Shown here piece after piece: positions 35,615 to 43,505 of a stretch of 64,000 bases of DNA. Origin of the DNA: a bacterium (lineage in GTDB: Bacteria > Planctomycetota > Planctomycetia > Planctomycetales > Planctomycetaceae); NCBI GenBank assembly GCA_016124895.1, contig WGMU01000045.1, positions 1 through 64,000 on the forward strand. The letters are read 5' to 3'. Made by a program: the position numbers and the translations under genes. Every line of letters begins with the position of its first letter. Positions within the stretch are counted from its first letter, which is position 1. The notes below the pieces were generated by a model that saw nothing but the letters and a program-made list of their open reading frames with translations, did not search any database and was not told the DNA's origin.

Positions 35615-35691
35615 GGTGCCACTGCTGGCTTGCCCAGCAGTGTGTTCTCAAGCGAAATCGCAGCACTGCCGGACGAGCCGGCAGTGGCACC
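35615..35691. repeat. CACTGCTGGCTTGCCCAGCAGTG-type dispersed repeat, copy 2
   Basis: GGTGCCACTGCTGGCTTGCC (35615-35634) continues into CAGCAGTG, and ends with CACTGCCGGACGAGCCGGCA followed by GTGGCACC. The outer GGTGCCACTG/CAGTGGCACC arms are inverted copies. Same family as 26916-26980 and 36587-36611. Confidence 0.8.
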
Positions 35692-35728
35692 CGAGCGAGA
35701 ATTCCGGCGGGTCAGTTGAGGGACATTC

Positions 35729-36580
35729 GTGAAAGTAAGCGTCGCGGTTTTGCGTCGATGGCTGTTCTGGACATTCCTTTTTCTGAGCCTCACGTTGATG
35801 ACTCAGGTCGGTGGTGTCCTCATCGTTGGATCATGGTTCCTGCTCAGATATCGAATTCTGACCAGAACGAGGTGGCCTCGCCTGTATTCGGCAAGTGGTT
35901 CAATCGCAATTTACGTTCTGGCCACTTGGCTGATCATACCACTGGCAGCGTCGTCGCTGGGCCGAGTTGCGCTGCCAGTATTTGCAACCATTGACAGGCC
36001 AGTCGCAGCTCGGTCGTGCATGTACTTTCTGTGCAATCGTCACTATGTCGATCAACGATTGCACAATGTTGTCGTCGACGTGACGCAGGAATTCAGCAAA
36101 CGACACCCCGGATTCGTCATCATTTACCTCGACGCAAACTTCCCGTTTCTCGACGGCTTTCCGTTGCCGCCTCATCTCTCACACGACGACGGTCGAAAGA
36201 TTGACTTCACCTATTGTTACCATCAGCGAGGATTTGAGGACGTCCCGGCTCTTTCTCCGTCACCGATTGGCTACTGGATCTACGAAGCTCCCCGGCCGAA
36301 CGAGGCGGCGCCTTACAGGGGGCTTCGCTCGTGGCTTCGCTGGGATTTCGACTTCCTGCAGGGGATGAACCGGGAACGAGAATTCGACGAACGACGGACA
36401 GCCGATTTTCTGCAGCTACTGATAGATCGCCCCGAAACTGAAAAGATCATCCTTGAGCTTCATCTTCAAAACCGTCTGCAGCTTGCGTCGCCGAAACTGA
36501 AGTTTCAACAACTCAATGCAGCTCGCCACGACGACCACATCCACTTCCAAATCCGGCAAATGGAGAAACAGATTCGGTAA
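35729..36580 (+). CDS. Membrane-anchored LAS-type (M15/M74) peptidase-like protein
   Basis: 283 aa, GTG start with GAGG 8 nt upstream. Two N-terminal hydrophobic helices (~10-38 and ~57-85) anchor the protein. The soluble domain has SHDDGRKIDF (His152, Asp159, spacing H-x6-D) and, near the C-terminus, ARHDDHIHFQI (His267, His270, His272). H-x6-D plus H-x-H is the zinc-ligand pattern of LAGLIDADG-unrelated LAS peptidases (MepA, VanX, M15 carboxypeptidases), which act on peptidoglycan cross-links. Overall similarity beyond these motifs is not evident to me, so function is inferred. The gene is flanked on both sides by copies of the same palindromic repeat. Confidence 0.6.
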   Translation: MKVSVAVLRRWLFWTFLFLSLTLMTQVGGVLIVGSWFLLRYRILTRTRWPRLYSASGSIAIYVLATWLIIPLAASSLGRVALPVFATIDRPVAARSCMYFLCNRHYVDQRLHNVVVDVTQEFSKRHPGFVIIYLDANFPFLDGFPLPPHLSHDDGRKIDFTYCYHQRGFEDVPALSPSPIGYWIYEAPRPNEAAPYRGLRSWLRWDFDFLQGMNREREFDERRTADFLQLLIDRPETEKIILELHLQNRLQLASPKLKFQQLNAARHDDHIHFQIRQMEKQIR

Positions 36581-36586
36581 GAAAAC

Positions 36587-36611
36587 ACTGCCGGACCAGC
36601 CGGCAGTGGCA
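36587..36611. repeat. CACTGCCGGACCAGCCGGCAGTG repeat, copy 3
   Basis: CACTGCCGG (36587-36595) and CCGGCAGTG (36600-36608) are inverse copies, directly after the LAS-like gene. It equals, with one change, the right half of the copy at 35615-35691. Confidence 0.75.
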
Positions 36612-36818
36612 CTCGAATCGTCTGCCCCTGTTCGTGCTGAATTGTGATTGCTATGACCGCACAGTGGCAGAGAGGCGGTCAGTGATGGCATTGATAACTT
36701 CGGCATGTACATCCAGGACTGGACTGACGGCCGAAAATCCAGCAGACCGCTCGAAATTCTCTCCAGGATCGACCGTCCTGCGTCGAATTGAAGGGACCAA
36801 CCTTCCCGGGAAAATCGA

Positions 36819-37253
36819 ATGCGTAGGCTACTGGGAATTCACGCCCTGCTTCTGCTGCTTGCCTCGACAGCATTCACGATTGTCACGGCGGTGTTCGGCA
36901 GCGAATCGCTCCAGTGGTGCTACTATCGCTACTCATCCCGTTCGGGCTTCGGCACCGAGTACGTTTCCGACTTCACATTGCCAGTCGTCGCCACCTACCT
37001 CGCCGCATTTGCTGCTGGAGTGATCGGTTTTGCAGCCGCTGTCCACAAAGGGCGACGGGTAGCAGGCTTCCTGGGCCTGATCCTGTCGATGGTCGGCTTC
37101 GTATCGTTCGCTATCGAGGGCTCTCACTGGCTGTTCGGCCACCACACATCCTGGCTCGCATTCTCTCCAGTTCTCGATCTCGCTCTGGTTCTGGCGGCTT
37201 GTGTCTCACCGGCCGGAGGTTCGATCCCGGAACCCAAAGTTCATTCCGCTTAA
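36819..37253 (+). CDS. Small multipass membrane protein
   Basis: 144 aa. Four hydrophobic segments (LLGIHALLLLLASTAFTIVTAVFG, LPVVATYLAAFAAGVIGFAAAV, VAGFLGLILSMVGFVSFAIEGSHW, LAFSPVLDLALVLAACVSP) and a polar loop YYRYSSRSGFGTEYVSDF. No family recognised. It is convergent with the fwd operon end. Confidence 0.6.
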   Translation: MRRLLGIHALLLLLASTAFTIVTAVFGSESLQWCYYRYSSRSGFGTEYVSDFTLPVVATYLAAFAAGVIGFAAAVHKGRRVAGFLGLILSMVGFVSFAIEGSHWLFGHHTSWLAFSPVLDLALVLAACVSPAGGSIPEPKVHSA

Positions 37254-37380
37254 CCGAGGCGGGAATTCACCGACGGACGGCCTTGAGTCGTGACTAAAAG
37301 ACGCGCACGCCTGAAATCTCAGCGACATTCTTTCCCACGCCTGCAATCGTGCGCATCGTCGAATCCGATCGAGTATTCCG

Positions 37381-38202
37381 CTACACGTTCGGCTGCCAGA
37401 CCAGAATCTCGCCCTTGCCAGGCACCGACGAATCACCGGCGTAGCGACGGTATCTCCCGTCTGCGGCGGCGTATGGCAGTTGAACTCCGAACAGACTCAG
37501 GTGCTTCGAATAGAGATTCACGAAGGTCGGGCTGTAATCGGTGGCGGGTGTGAAGGTGGGCATCATCGTCAGCGGCTTCAGCGAGATGATCGTGCCGCGT
37601 TTCATCCAGGCGCCAGTGCGAATCTCGGCGCCGGCGAGCAGCACAATCGTGCCGCCGAGCATCTGCAACCCGGTGAAGTCACGGGCCGGTCCGCCGAGAA
37701 CGATCGTGCCGCGACGCATTCTCATGCCGACTTCGAGACCGGCCGAACCGTCGACGATAATTGTGCCGTTTTTCATTCCAGCACGAGCACCGCGGTAAGC
37801 CGCTCCGATCTGGCCGCCGGCGTTCCCGTGAACGCGGATCAGGCCGTTCTTCATTTCTGCGCCAATCCAGTCACTCGCGTCGCCGTGGATCTCGATCTGC
37901 CCACCAGACATGTACGCGCCGAGGTGCATCCCCACGCCGCCATGTACAGTGACGCTACCCTGCGACATGGCGCGGCCGATCCAGCGGACTTTGGCGAGGT
38001 TCCCGTGAATCTCCAACTCGTTGCTGCGTTCGCCTTCGACGTCGAAGAACTCGCCGAGCGGCAGTTGCCGTTTGCCGTGATAGACCGTGAGCGAACGGAT
38101 CTCCTCGTTCGACAACTGGCAGATCCTGTCCGGCGAAAGCACTTCAGCTTCCAGCGGAACCTCGGGCTGGCGTTTCAGGTGGAACGAAACAGGCATACGC
38201 AA
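37381..38202 (-). CDS. fwdC: Formylmethanofuran dehydrogenase subunit C homologue
   Basis: 273 aa. Right-handed beta-helix of the FwdC/GltB C-terminal type: seven repeats of G-x(2)-G/x-G patterns (MSGGQIEIHGDASDWIGAEM, MKNGLIRVHGNAGGQIGAAY, MKNGTIIVDGSAGLEVGMRM, MRRGTIVLGGPARDFTGLQM, MLGGTIVLLAGAEIRTGAWM). In the bacterial C1 pathway (Fhc complex) subunit C forms part of the formyltransferase/hydrolase complex that oxidises formyl units carried by methanofuran or a methanofuran analogue. It is the last gene of the operon, 11 nt after fwdA. In bacterial methylotrophs the gene is called fhcC. Confidence 0.93.
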   Translation of the reverse strand: MRMPVSFHLKRQPEVPLEAEVLSPDRICQLSNEEIRSLTVYHGKRQLPLGEFFDVEGERSNELEIHGNLAKVRWIGRAMSQGSVTVHGGVGMHLGAYMSGGQIEIHGDASDWIGAEMKNGLIRVHGNAGGQIGAAYRGARAGMKNGTIIVDGSAGLEVGMRMRRGTIVLGGPARDFTGLQMLGGTIVLLAGAEIRTGAWMKRGTIISLKPLTMMPTFTPATDYSPTFVNLYSKHLSLFGVQLPYAAADGRYRRYAGDSSVPGKGEILVWQPNV

Positions 38203-38213
38203 ACAGCCACCAG

Positions 38214-39854
38214 TCAGGAGCGGGTCGATCCGAGACAGTCAGCGAACTCAGCGTGCTCGATACGCTCAAGTTCGACCGGATAGTTTTCAAACGACATTGT
38301 GTAACACTCTTCAAACAGCGGTCGCATGAAGTCGTCGATCCCTGGGTCACAGGCCGGTTTTATGAGGAATTCGCGGCCCTCTGGTGTTTCTCGAATCTCA
38401 CCATCTTCTATGACGACTTCTCCGCCTTTGAGCACGTAACGCGGGTGTCCAAACATACGTTCGACGTCTTCATCTTCCTCGTAAATCACAACGTCCGCAT
38501 CGCTGCCAATGCCGAGATTGCCTTTCTTCGGCATCCCCAGCGCCCGGGCCGGGCCGGCTGACATCGAGGTCGCGATTTCGTAAAGCGTGTATTCGCGGTC
38601 GATCTCGGCGAGTCTGATTTTGCCTTTGATTTTGTCTGGCAACTGCTTGAGGCACTCCTGACGGAAGTCGGCGCACATCAGCAGTTTGATGATTTCCGGG
38701 TAACGCCAGAAGCAGCCGCCGTTGGGATGATCCGTCGACAGAAAGACCTGCCAGGGATCCTGAATCAACAGCAGCAGTTCCAGTCCCGAAGCCCACTGAA
38801 CCGCGTTGACCAGATTGCTCGGCCGATAGGTGTAGGGGACGATGCCGCAGCTTGTTTCGTTTTCGACGTCGAGGTTGCCCCACTTGCGACCGGTCAGCTT
38901 GTAAAGCAGATGCTGCCACGGTCCGTCGGCCGTAATCGTGACGGTATCGCCGAAAAGAACCGCACCGGCGTCCGTCGTGATCCCCGGATGAGCATTGAAG
39001 TAGTCAGCGAGCTGCGCCGTTTCCGAACACATTGTGTCCCAGTCGTCGCCACCGTAAGCGTGGTACTGACAGTGCGCGATGTGTGCCCGCCGGCCTTCCA
39101 GATGCTTCAGCGTGTCGATGGTCGTCGAGATGTTTCCCGGCGCGCCGAGGTTGTTGCAGTGCAGGTGAATCGGGTGCGGCAGACCGAGATCTTCACAGAT
39201 CTGAGCCAGTTGTGTGACGATGGTTCCCGGTGTCAGTTTGCTGTAGCCCTCAATGGGTGACGTGAGCTGCTTGGCGTCTTTGCCCCATTTCCAGGCAGCG
39301 ACTCCGCCAGGGTTGACCGCCTTGATGCCGTACGACTTGGCCGCCCAGATGTACCAGGCGACGACCTGCTTTGCCCGTTCGTATTCACCGTTTTCCAACT
39401 GATCAAGCATGATCTCGTTGTTGGCCATCAGCGTCAGCGTGGTCTTATCGACGATCGGGATGTCCGCCAGCTCTTCATGTGTGTGCCGCGCGGAAAGCAC
39501 CGGGACGGCCGCTTCATTGACCGTCGTCCAGCCCATTCCGGCATAGAGGTAGCCGGTGGCGAACGTCGTTGGAGCCATCCCGCCCAGGCCGCTGCGGCGC
39601 GTCTTCGTGCGGATGAAGGCCTGAGTGCGACGGTGATCTTCCGGAGTCATCGCGCGGGCAAAGTTGATCGCTCCGCCAGCCACGTGTGTGTGAACGTCGA
39701 CGCCGCCGGGAAAGACGATCATCCCCGTTGCGTCGATCGTCCGTCCGCCCTCAACTGACTCGACGAAGCTGCCACCGTCCATGCAGAGATCCCGCACTTC
39801 GCCGTTGATGCCGTTGGCCGGGTCGTAAACTCTGCCGCCTGTGATGCGAATCAT
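38214..39854 (-). CDS. fwdA: Formylmethanofuran dehydrogenase subunit A homologue (amidohydrolase)
   Basis: 546 aa, normal length for FwdA/FhcA. Amidohydrolase fold with the metal motif VDVHTHVAGG (H-x-H), HLHCNNLGAPGN and HIAHCQYHAYGG, FDxxx/TDHPNGGCFWRYPEI. The N- and C-terminal beta-subdomains carry VYDPANGINGE and VIYEEDEDVERMFGHPRYVLKGGE. In the archaeal enzyme this subunit hydrolyses N-formylmethanofuran to formate at a binuclear Zn site; in bacterial Fhc it works the same way. It lies 9 nt downstream of fwdB in the same operon. Confidence 0.95.
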   Translation of the reverse strand: MIRITGGRVYDPANGINGEVRDLCMDGGSFVESVEGGRTIDATGMIVFPGGVDVHTHVAGGAINFARAMTPEDHRRTQAFIRTKTRRSGLGGMAPTTFATGYLYAGMGWTTVNEAAVPVLSARHTHEELADIPIVDKTTLTLMANNEIMLDQLENGEYERAKQVVAWYIWAAKSYGIKAVNPGGVAAWKWGKDAKQLTSPIEGYSKLTPGTIVTQLAQICEDLGLPHPIHLHCNNLGAPGNISTTIDTLKHLEGRRAHIAHCQYHAYGGDDWDTMCSETAQLADYFNAHPGITTDAGAVLFGDTVTITADGPWQHLLYKLTGRKWGNLDVENETSCGIVPYTYRPSNLVNAVQWASGLELLLLIQDPWQVFLSTDHPNGGCFWRYPEIIKLLMCADFRQECLKQLPDKIKGKIRLAEIDREYTLYEIATSMSAGPARALGMPKKGNLGIGSDADVVIYEEDEDVERMFGHPRYVLKGGEVVIEDGEIRETPEGREFLIKPACDPGIDDFMRPLFEECYTMSFENYPVELERIEHAEFADCLGSTRS

Positions 39855-39863
39855 TGCTGCGAC

Positions 39864-41204
39864 CTAAACCTGTGCCGTGAGCATCTGCGGCTGACTTCCG
39901 TCTGGCAGCCAGAACGGTTTTGCCATGATGGCTTCGTTGATCCGGCGAACGACGTACTCGTCCGTGGGGTAAGGCGACTTGAGCGGTGGCTTCAGGGGCA
40001 ACGGAACTTCGTCCATCCGATAAGCCGTCCCTGGAGCAGCGATGCCCTGCGGTGCCGTCGTGATGTGAACTCGGGCCAGCTTGCTCGTATGCGTCACGTG
40101 CGGGTCGAGCACGATCGTCGGGATCCGTTTCAGGTGGTCGATCGCTGGCTGAGGCATTGTTCCGCCGGGATCCGCTCCGATGATGAACGCCGCGTCGCAG
40201 TCGCCACGAACCAGCACGTCGACCGTCGAGAACTCGCCGGGGTTGTACCGCGGGTAACCTCGATTAAACGTGATGCCGAACGGGTAACCGGTCTGCCAGC
40301 GCATCATAACGTCCGCACCGGTCACGTTTCCGTGACCGCGCATCGGCATGGCAACGAACTTGGTGAAGGCGTTCATTTCCGCGGCCAGCGTCAGCAGAGC
40401 CGCGCTGTTCATGTGCTTGCCGCGCGTCATCGACAGCCCCATTCCGAAGAACATGCAACCGAACTTCGCCGACTTCATGCGCTGAACCAGGTCGTCGAGC
40501 ACTTCGCGCGTGAGTCCGGTATCGGCGATCGCTTCGTCGCTGACGTTCTGGTCCTTGATCAGCGCCCGCAGGATCGTGATCAGTTCAAAGTCTTTGCCCG
40601 GCCGAACCTGCAGGAAGATGTCGGACGCTTTGGCGCTCTTGGTTTCGCGAATATCGACGAGAACCATCGTTCGGTCTTTGCGACCTCGCGGCAGGAACTT
40701 GCTCTTCTGCATGAGCGTATATTTGGTGAAGTGACGAGGGTGGCACTCTGCCGGGTTGCCGCCCCAGTACACAATGAAGTCCGCTCGCTGCTTCACTTCG
40801 CCGAGCGTACACGAGACCTTACCGCCCAACTGGGCGGCGATTTCGGTGGGACCGTGTCACAACGATGTGTGACTGTCGAGCAGTCCTCCCAGTTGATCGG
40901 CCAGAGCGGCGCACTCTTTCTGAGCTTCGCACGTCGTGTTGCTCATGCCATAAACCAGCGGCATGTCGGCTTCGTGCAGCAGCGTCGCGGCCAGTTCGAT
41001 GGCGTCGTCGAGTGACGCTTTTTTACCGTCGATCAGAGCGTCCGGGTATTTGTGTTCAACCGTGTGGTTGAGGAACCAGGCCGTCCCGAGGACGCAGGCC
41101 TTGTTGGCCTTATGGATGCGAGTTTCGTCGTAGTGCAACTGGATGTCGTCGCAGACACAGCCGCAGAAGGTACACGTGGCGTTATCAATGACCTGCAGAG
41201 ACAT
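39864..41204 (-). CDS. fwdB: Formylmethanofuran dehydrogenase subunit B homologue with in-frame UGA (candidate selenoprotein)
   Basis: 446 codons from ATG 41204 (GGAG 5 nt upstream; the frame to 41318 lacks homology). Residues 10-17 hold CTFCGCVCDD and Cys36 (NKACVLG), the 4Fe-4S cluster motif of FwdB. Codon 116 (40859-40857) is TGA. It sits in SHTSL-UGA-HGPTEIAAQLGGKVSCTLGE; archaeal FwdB/FmdB has Cys or selenocysteine exactly before HGP as a W/Mo ligand. After the UGA the same frame runs 330 codons of conserved FwdB (FIVYWGGNPAECHPRHF, GADPGGTMPQPA, PTIVLDPHVTHTSKLARVHI). A hairpin follows the UGA. Read as Sec116, the protein has the normal length; read as a stop, it is a nonsense mutant. 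Both halves keep full conservation, favouring the former. Confidence 0.85.
40822..40859 (-). promoter_or_regulatory. Candidate bacterial SECIS element with UGA codon
   Basis: mRNA sense: UGA (40859-40857), then 19 nt, then stem CCGCCC (40837-40832), loop AGUU, GGGCGG (40827-40822). The loop begins 25 nt after the UGA and has G in its second position, both within what is described for bacterial SECIS hairpins (loop 16-37 nt from UGA, early loop G). An outer CACG/CGUG pair just after the UGA and further 3' could close a longer helix, as in E. coli fdhF, whose UGA is also followed by CACGG. Confidence 0.65.
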
Positions 41205-41378
41205 GGAAGCTCCATGTGGCTTTCGGAAATCGGACTTCGCAGTCGATCTCCGACGTTCTGCGTCGCAACGCCAGTGGGCAACAGCATGTTGCCGGCAGTT
41301 GACCTGCCGTTGCGACAATCACTCCTGTTCTTCGCAATTGTGAGTGCCGTCCGAACCGGACGACGGGACGGTGAACGT

Positions 41379-41570
41379 TCAGCCCAGCGCCCGTCCGCGG
41401 AAGCTTCCACGGACACGGCGAGGCATAAAACGCCCGGTATCGACCTCGGTCCAGGCGGCTTCTTCCGCAGCATCCTGCCCGATCGAGAAGTGCGGACTGT
41501 CCGGACCAGTGAACTTTTCGTAATCGTTCTGATTTGATGCGGCCATCAGGCGTGCTTTCTGATCAGGCAT
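41379..41570 (-). CDS. Small conserved-looking protein inside the fwd operon
   Basis: 63 aa. The ATG at 41570 overlaps the last codons of fwdD by 8 nt (ATG 41546 is an alternative), so it is translationally coupled. Sequence: NDYEKFTGPDSPHFSIGQDAAEEAAWTEVDTGRFMPRRVRGSFRGRALG at the end, basic C-terminus rich in Arg. No known domain. Its fixed place between fwdD and fwdB suggests an operon-specific accessory, but I cannot assign a role. Confidence 0.65.
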   Translation of the reverse strand: MPDQKARLMAASNQNDYEKFTGPDSPHFSIGQDAAEEAAWTEVDTGRFMPRRVRGSFRGRALG

Positions 41571-41925
41571 TCTCGGCGGACGGGGCAGTTTCGAGCGGAG
41601 TGACGGTAACTTCCCAGCCTTTCGACTGAGGCATCCCGGTGCCGCCGGTGTCGCCCCCCATCAATTGGCAGGTCGGCGGTCCATACGGGACAAAGATCAT
41701 TCCCACCGGAATCTTACCTGCTTCGCATTTGAAGGCTGATTCTCCGAATTCGGTCCGGATCAGGGCCATCTGCCCCTCGGCGAGACCAATCTCTGCCATA
41801 TCTTCGGCGGCCATCGTCATCGAACTGGTGAGCGCCCGGTACTCGTCGGAATCCTTCCCCACATTGATCAGCGTCCCCTGTTTTGAGGATCGTGAGGAAT
41901 TCAGAATAAACCGTTTCCCGGCCAT
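41563..41925 (-). CDS. fwdD: Formylmethanofuran dehydrogenase subunit D homologue (molybdopterin-dinucleotide binding)
   Basis: 120 aa. Small molybdopterin-dinucleotide-binding domain: FILNSSRSSKQG, YRALTSSMTMAAEDMAEIGLAEGQMALIRTEFG, GMIFVPYGPPTCQLMGGDTGGTGMPQSKG. The last motif (PYGP..N/CxLxxxDTxGTGMP) is characteristic of FwdD/FmdD. It supplies the pterin-binding cap for the active site of subunit B. A separate fwdD together with a metal-ligand position in fwdB suggests that this complex keeps the redox centre that is lost in Methylobacterium-type Fhc. First gene of the operon. Confidence 0.9.
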   Translation of the reverse strand: MAGKRFILNSSRSSKQGTLINVGKDSDEYRALTSSMTMAAEDMAEIGLAEGQMALIRTEFGESAFKCEAGKIPVGMIFVPYGPPTCQLMGGDTGGTGMPQSKGWEVTVTPLETAPSAENA

Positions 41926-42188
41926 GTCTCTCGATTTCGGATGTAAGAACGATGCGTCAGTGCGTTTCGACGTGGCAAGCGGAACTATAGGTCTCGTCTG
42001 GCGACGACGAAAGATAACAGCCGGCGTCTTTTAAAGAGGGCAGCAATCTGTCCGGCCGCCTGCAGAATGACGACATGCGAATTCAGCGAATCCTGCAAAG
42101 TCGAGTTGTAAACATCCCGAAAAACAAGCCTGAGCCACTGTAGACCTGTCCTGACACCGCGCATTGCTGTGACTTCGAGAACGCACGA

Positions 42189-43085
42189 TCAATTCGTGGG
42201 GACGAATGTGAGATGCCCCACCCTGAGCGATCGCGACGAACCTGCTGGCAGATTCGCTGCCCCGCCGGGAGGGGACGACCCGGGTGAAGCATCCGTTCCC
42301 GCGGGTGGTGTGTCCGGCATTGGCAGGTGGACCGGAGGCGGAGTGAACGGACGCGTCACGTCATAAACGGCTGGCAGCGTCAATGTGCTCGGAGGCGGTT
42401 CAGGAAGCGGCTTCCCTCCCGCCCTTGCCAGATCTGCGAGCAGCGGCACATCAGGAGTTGCTCCGGCATCCGATTCGCGAACCGTCGACGCTCCACTGGC
42501 ATAGGGGCCCAGTCCCAACATCCAGCGATTCTGAATCACACTGTCCTCTCGAGAGACTCCAGACTGCCAGGCAATCGTCCCGTCCTGTATCCACCACGCG
42601 AACAGGGCCAGCTTGCTGATGCCGGTCTGCGTGGTCTTTTTGGAGAGCGCGACTTCCGGGATCGCCACCGGCACTCCGGTCAGTACCGGCGGAACAGCCG
42701 TCGCGGGAACCCCGATGAGCGAATCGTGGCGGTTTGTTGAGAGTGAACCGACTCGGGCCTCGACGACAAGCTCGGCGGCGTCCTGTGAAGAGGCCAGTTT
42801 GCAGCCGGCAGCAGCCAGGTGCTGTCGCAGGGAACTTGTCAGATAACCTGCTTCGGACTTGGTGCCTACGTATTGTGTGTCCAGAAAGATTCGTCGACCA
42901 CATAGAGGTGAAGCGTCAATCTGGTCGACGGCCCGGTCAATTGCGTCGGTCAGCAGCAGTTCTTCGGTCGCCGCTCGTGGCGTATCCGTCCATCGCGTCG
43001 TACCGCATCCACTGATAAGAGCGACGAGGAGGGCCATCACCGCTGCCGGCCTTGTCCAGCGTCTGTGGTGCCCACATCTACCCAT
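42189..43085 (-). CDS. Planctomycete lipoprotein, DUF6655-like
   Basis: 298 aa. Type II signal with lipobox LISGC after AVMALLVA; ATG 43037 would give a more typical leader. The N-terminal two thirds contain TEELLLTDAIDRAVDQIDASPLCGRRIFLDTQYVGTKSEAGYLTSSLRQHLAAAGCKLASSQDAAELVVEARVG, a pattern I associate with the DUF6655 family. The last 90 residues are Pro-rich (TPPPVHLPMPDTPPAG). It is predicted to be an outer- or inner-membrane lipoprotein of unknown role. Single gene, downstream of (and away from) the fwd operon promoter. Confidence 0.7.
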   Translation of the reverse strand: MGRCGHHRRWTRPAAVMALLVALISGCGTTRWTDTPRAATEELLLTDAIDRAVDQIDASPLCGRRIFLDTQYVGTKSEAGYLTSSLRQHLAAAGCKLASSQDAAELVVEARVGSLSTNRHDSLIGVPATAVPPVLTGVPVAIPEVALSKKTTQTGISKLALFAWWIQDGTIAWQSGVSREDSVIQNRWMLGLGPYASGASTVRESDAGATPDVPLLADLARAGGKPLPEPPPSTLTLPAVYDVTRPFTPPPVHLPMPDTPPAGTDASPGSSPPGGAANLPAGSSRSLRVGHLTFVPTN

Positions 43086-43505
43086 TGGCCAATCGCTCCG
43101 GCAATACTCCTCACAACGTGTCTTCGATTCCTTTCAATCGGAAGAGTCGATACCGCTCTCAAGTGGCGTGCGACTGGCGTAAACCGTTTACTGCAATCCG
43201 GTCGCTCTCTTCGGCATAACCGGAAAAGTCGACGTATTCGGCATACGGGTTGATTCTCCGCGCGAAAGCCGGAGCGACGCCATCAAGAGATCGGCGCCCA
43301 GTCGCGAGTCCGAATGCCGCATCTGTCCGCGAACACGTTTCAGTTCCAGTCACAAGACTCGACGCTGATTGCGGCCTCTTCCGGCAACGTCGGTGGTCAC
43401 TCGTTTGGTTGCCGGTAACCACCTATCCTTGGCACCGACGACAGCGACCCGGTGGCCGTATGCTGTTTGCAGACCGCGATGGATTCGGACTTTGAAGGAT
43501 CTGCT
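43086..43505. other. Divergent intergenic region
   Basis: About 420 nt between the lipoprotein and the flavoprotein operon. It must carry both promoters; no gene or clear operator repeat seen. Confidence 0.45.

Larger units (their letters stand above)
35177..35728. other. Intergenic stretch holding a small frame and a palindromic repeat
   Basis: Between the sulfatase and the LAS-peptidase-like gene. Apart from the 52-aa frame and the repeat at 35615-35691, nothing is recognisable. Confidence 0.45.

Noticed and set aside
40857-41318. Reading fwdB as two separate genes (40857-41318 and 39864-40829)
   Set aside because: Both parts are in the same frame, directly continuous, and only together make one FwdB; the second part has no ribosome binding site at its Met (40829). 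A single UGA codon explains it better.
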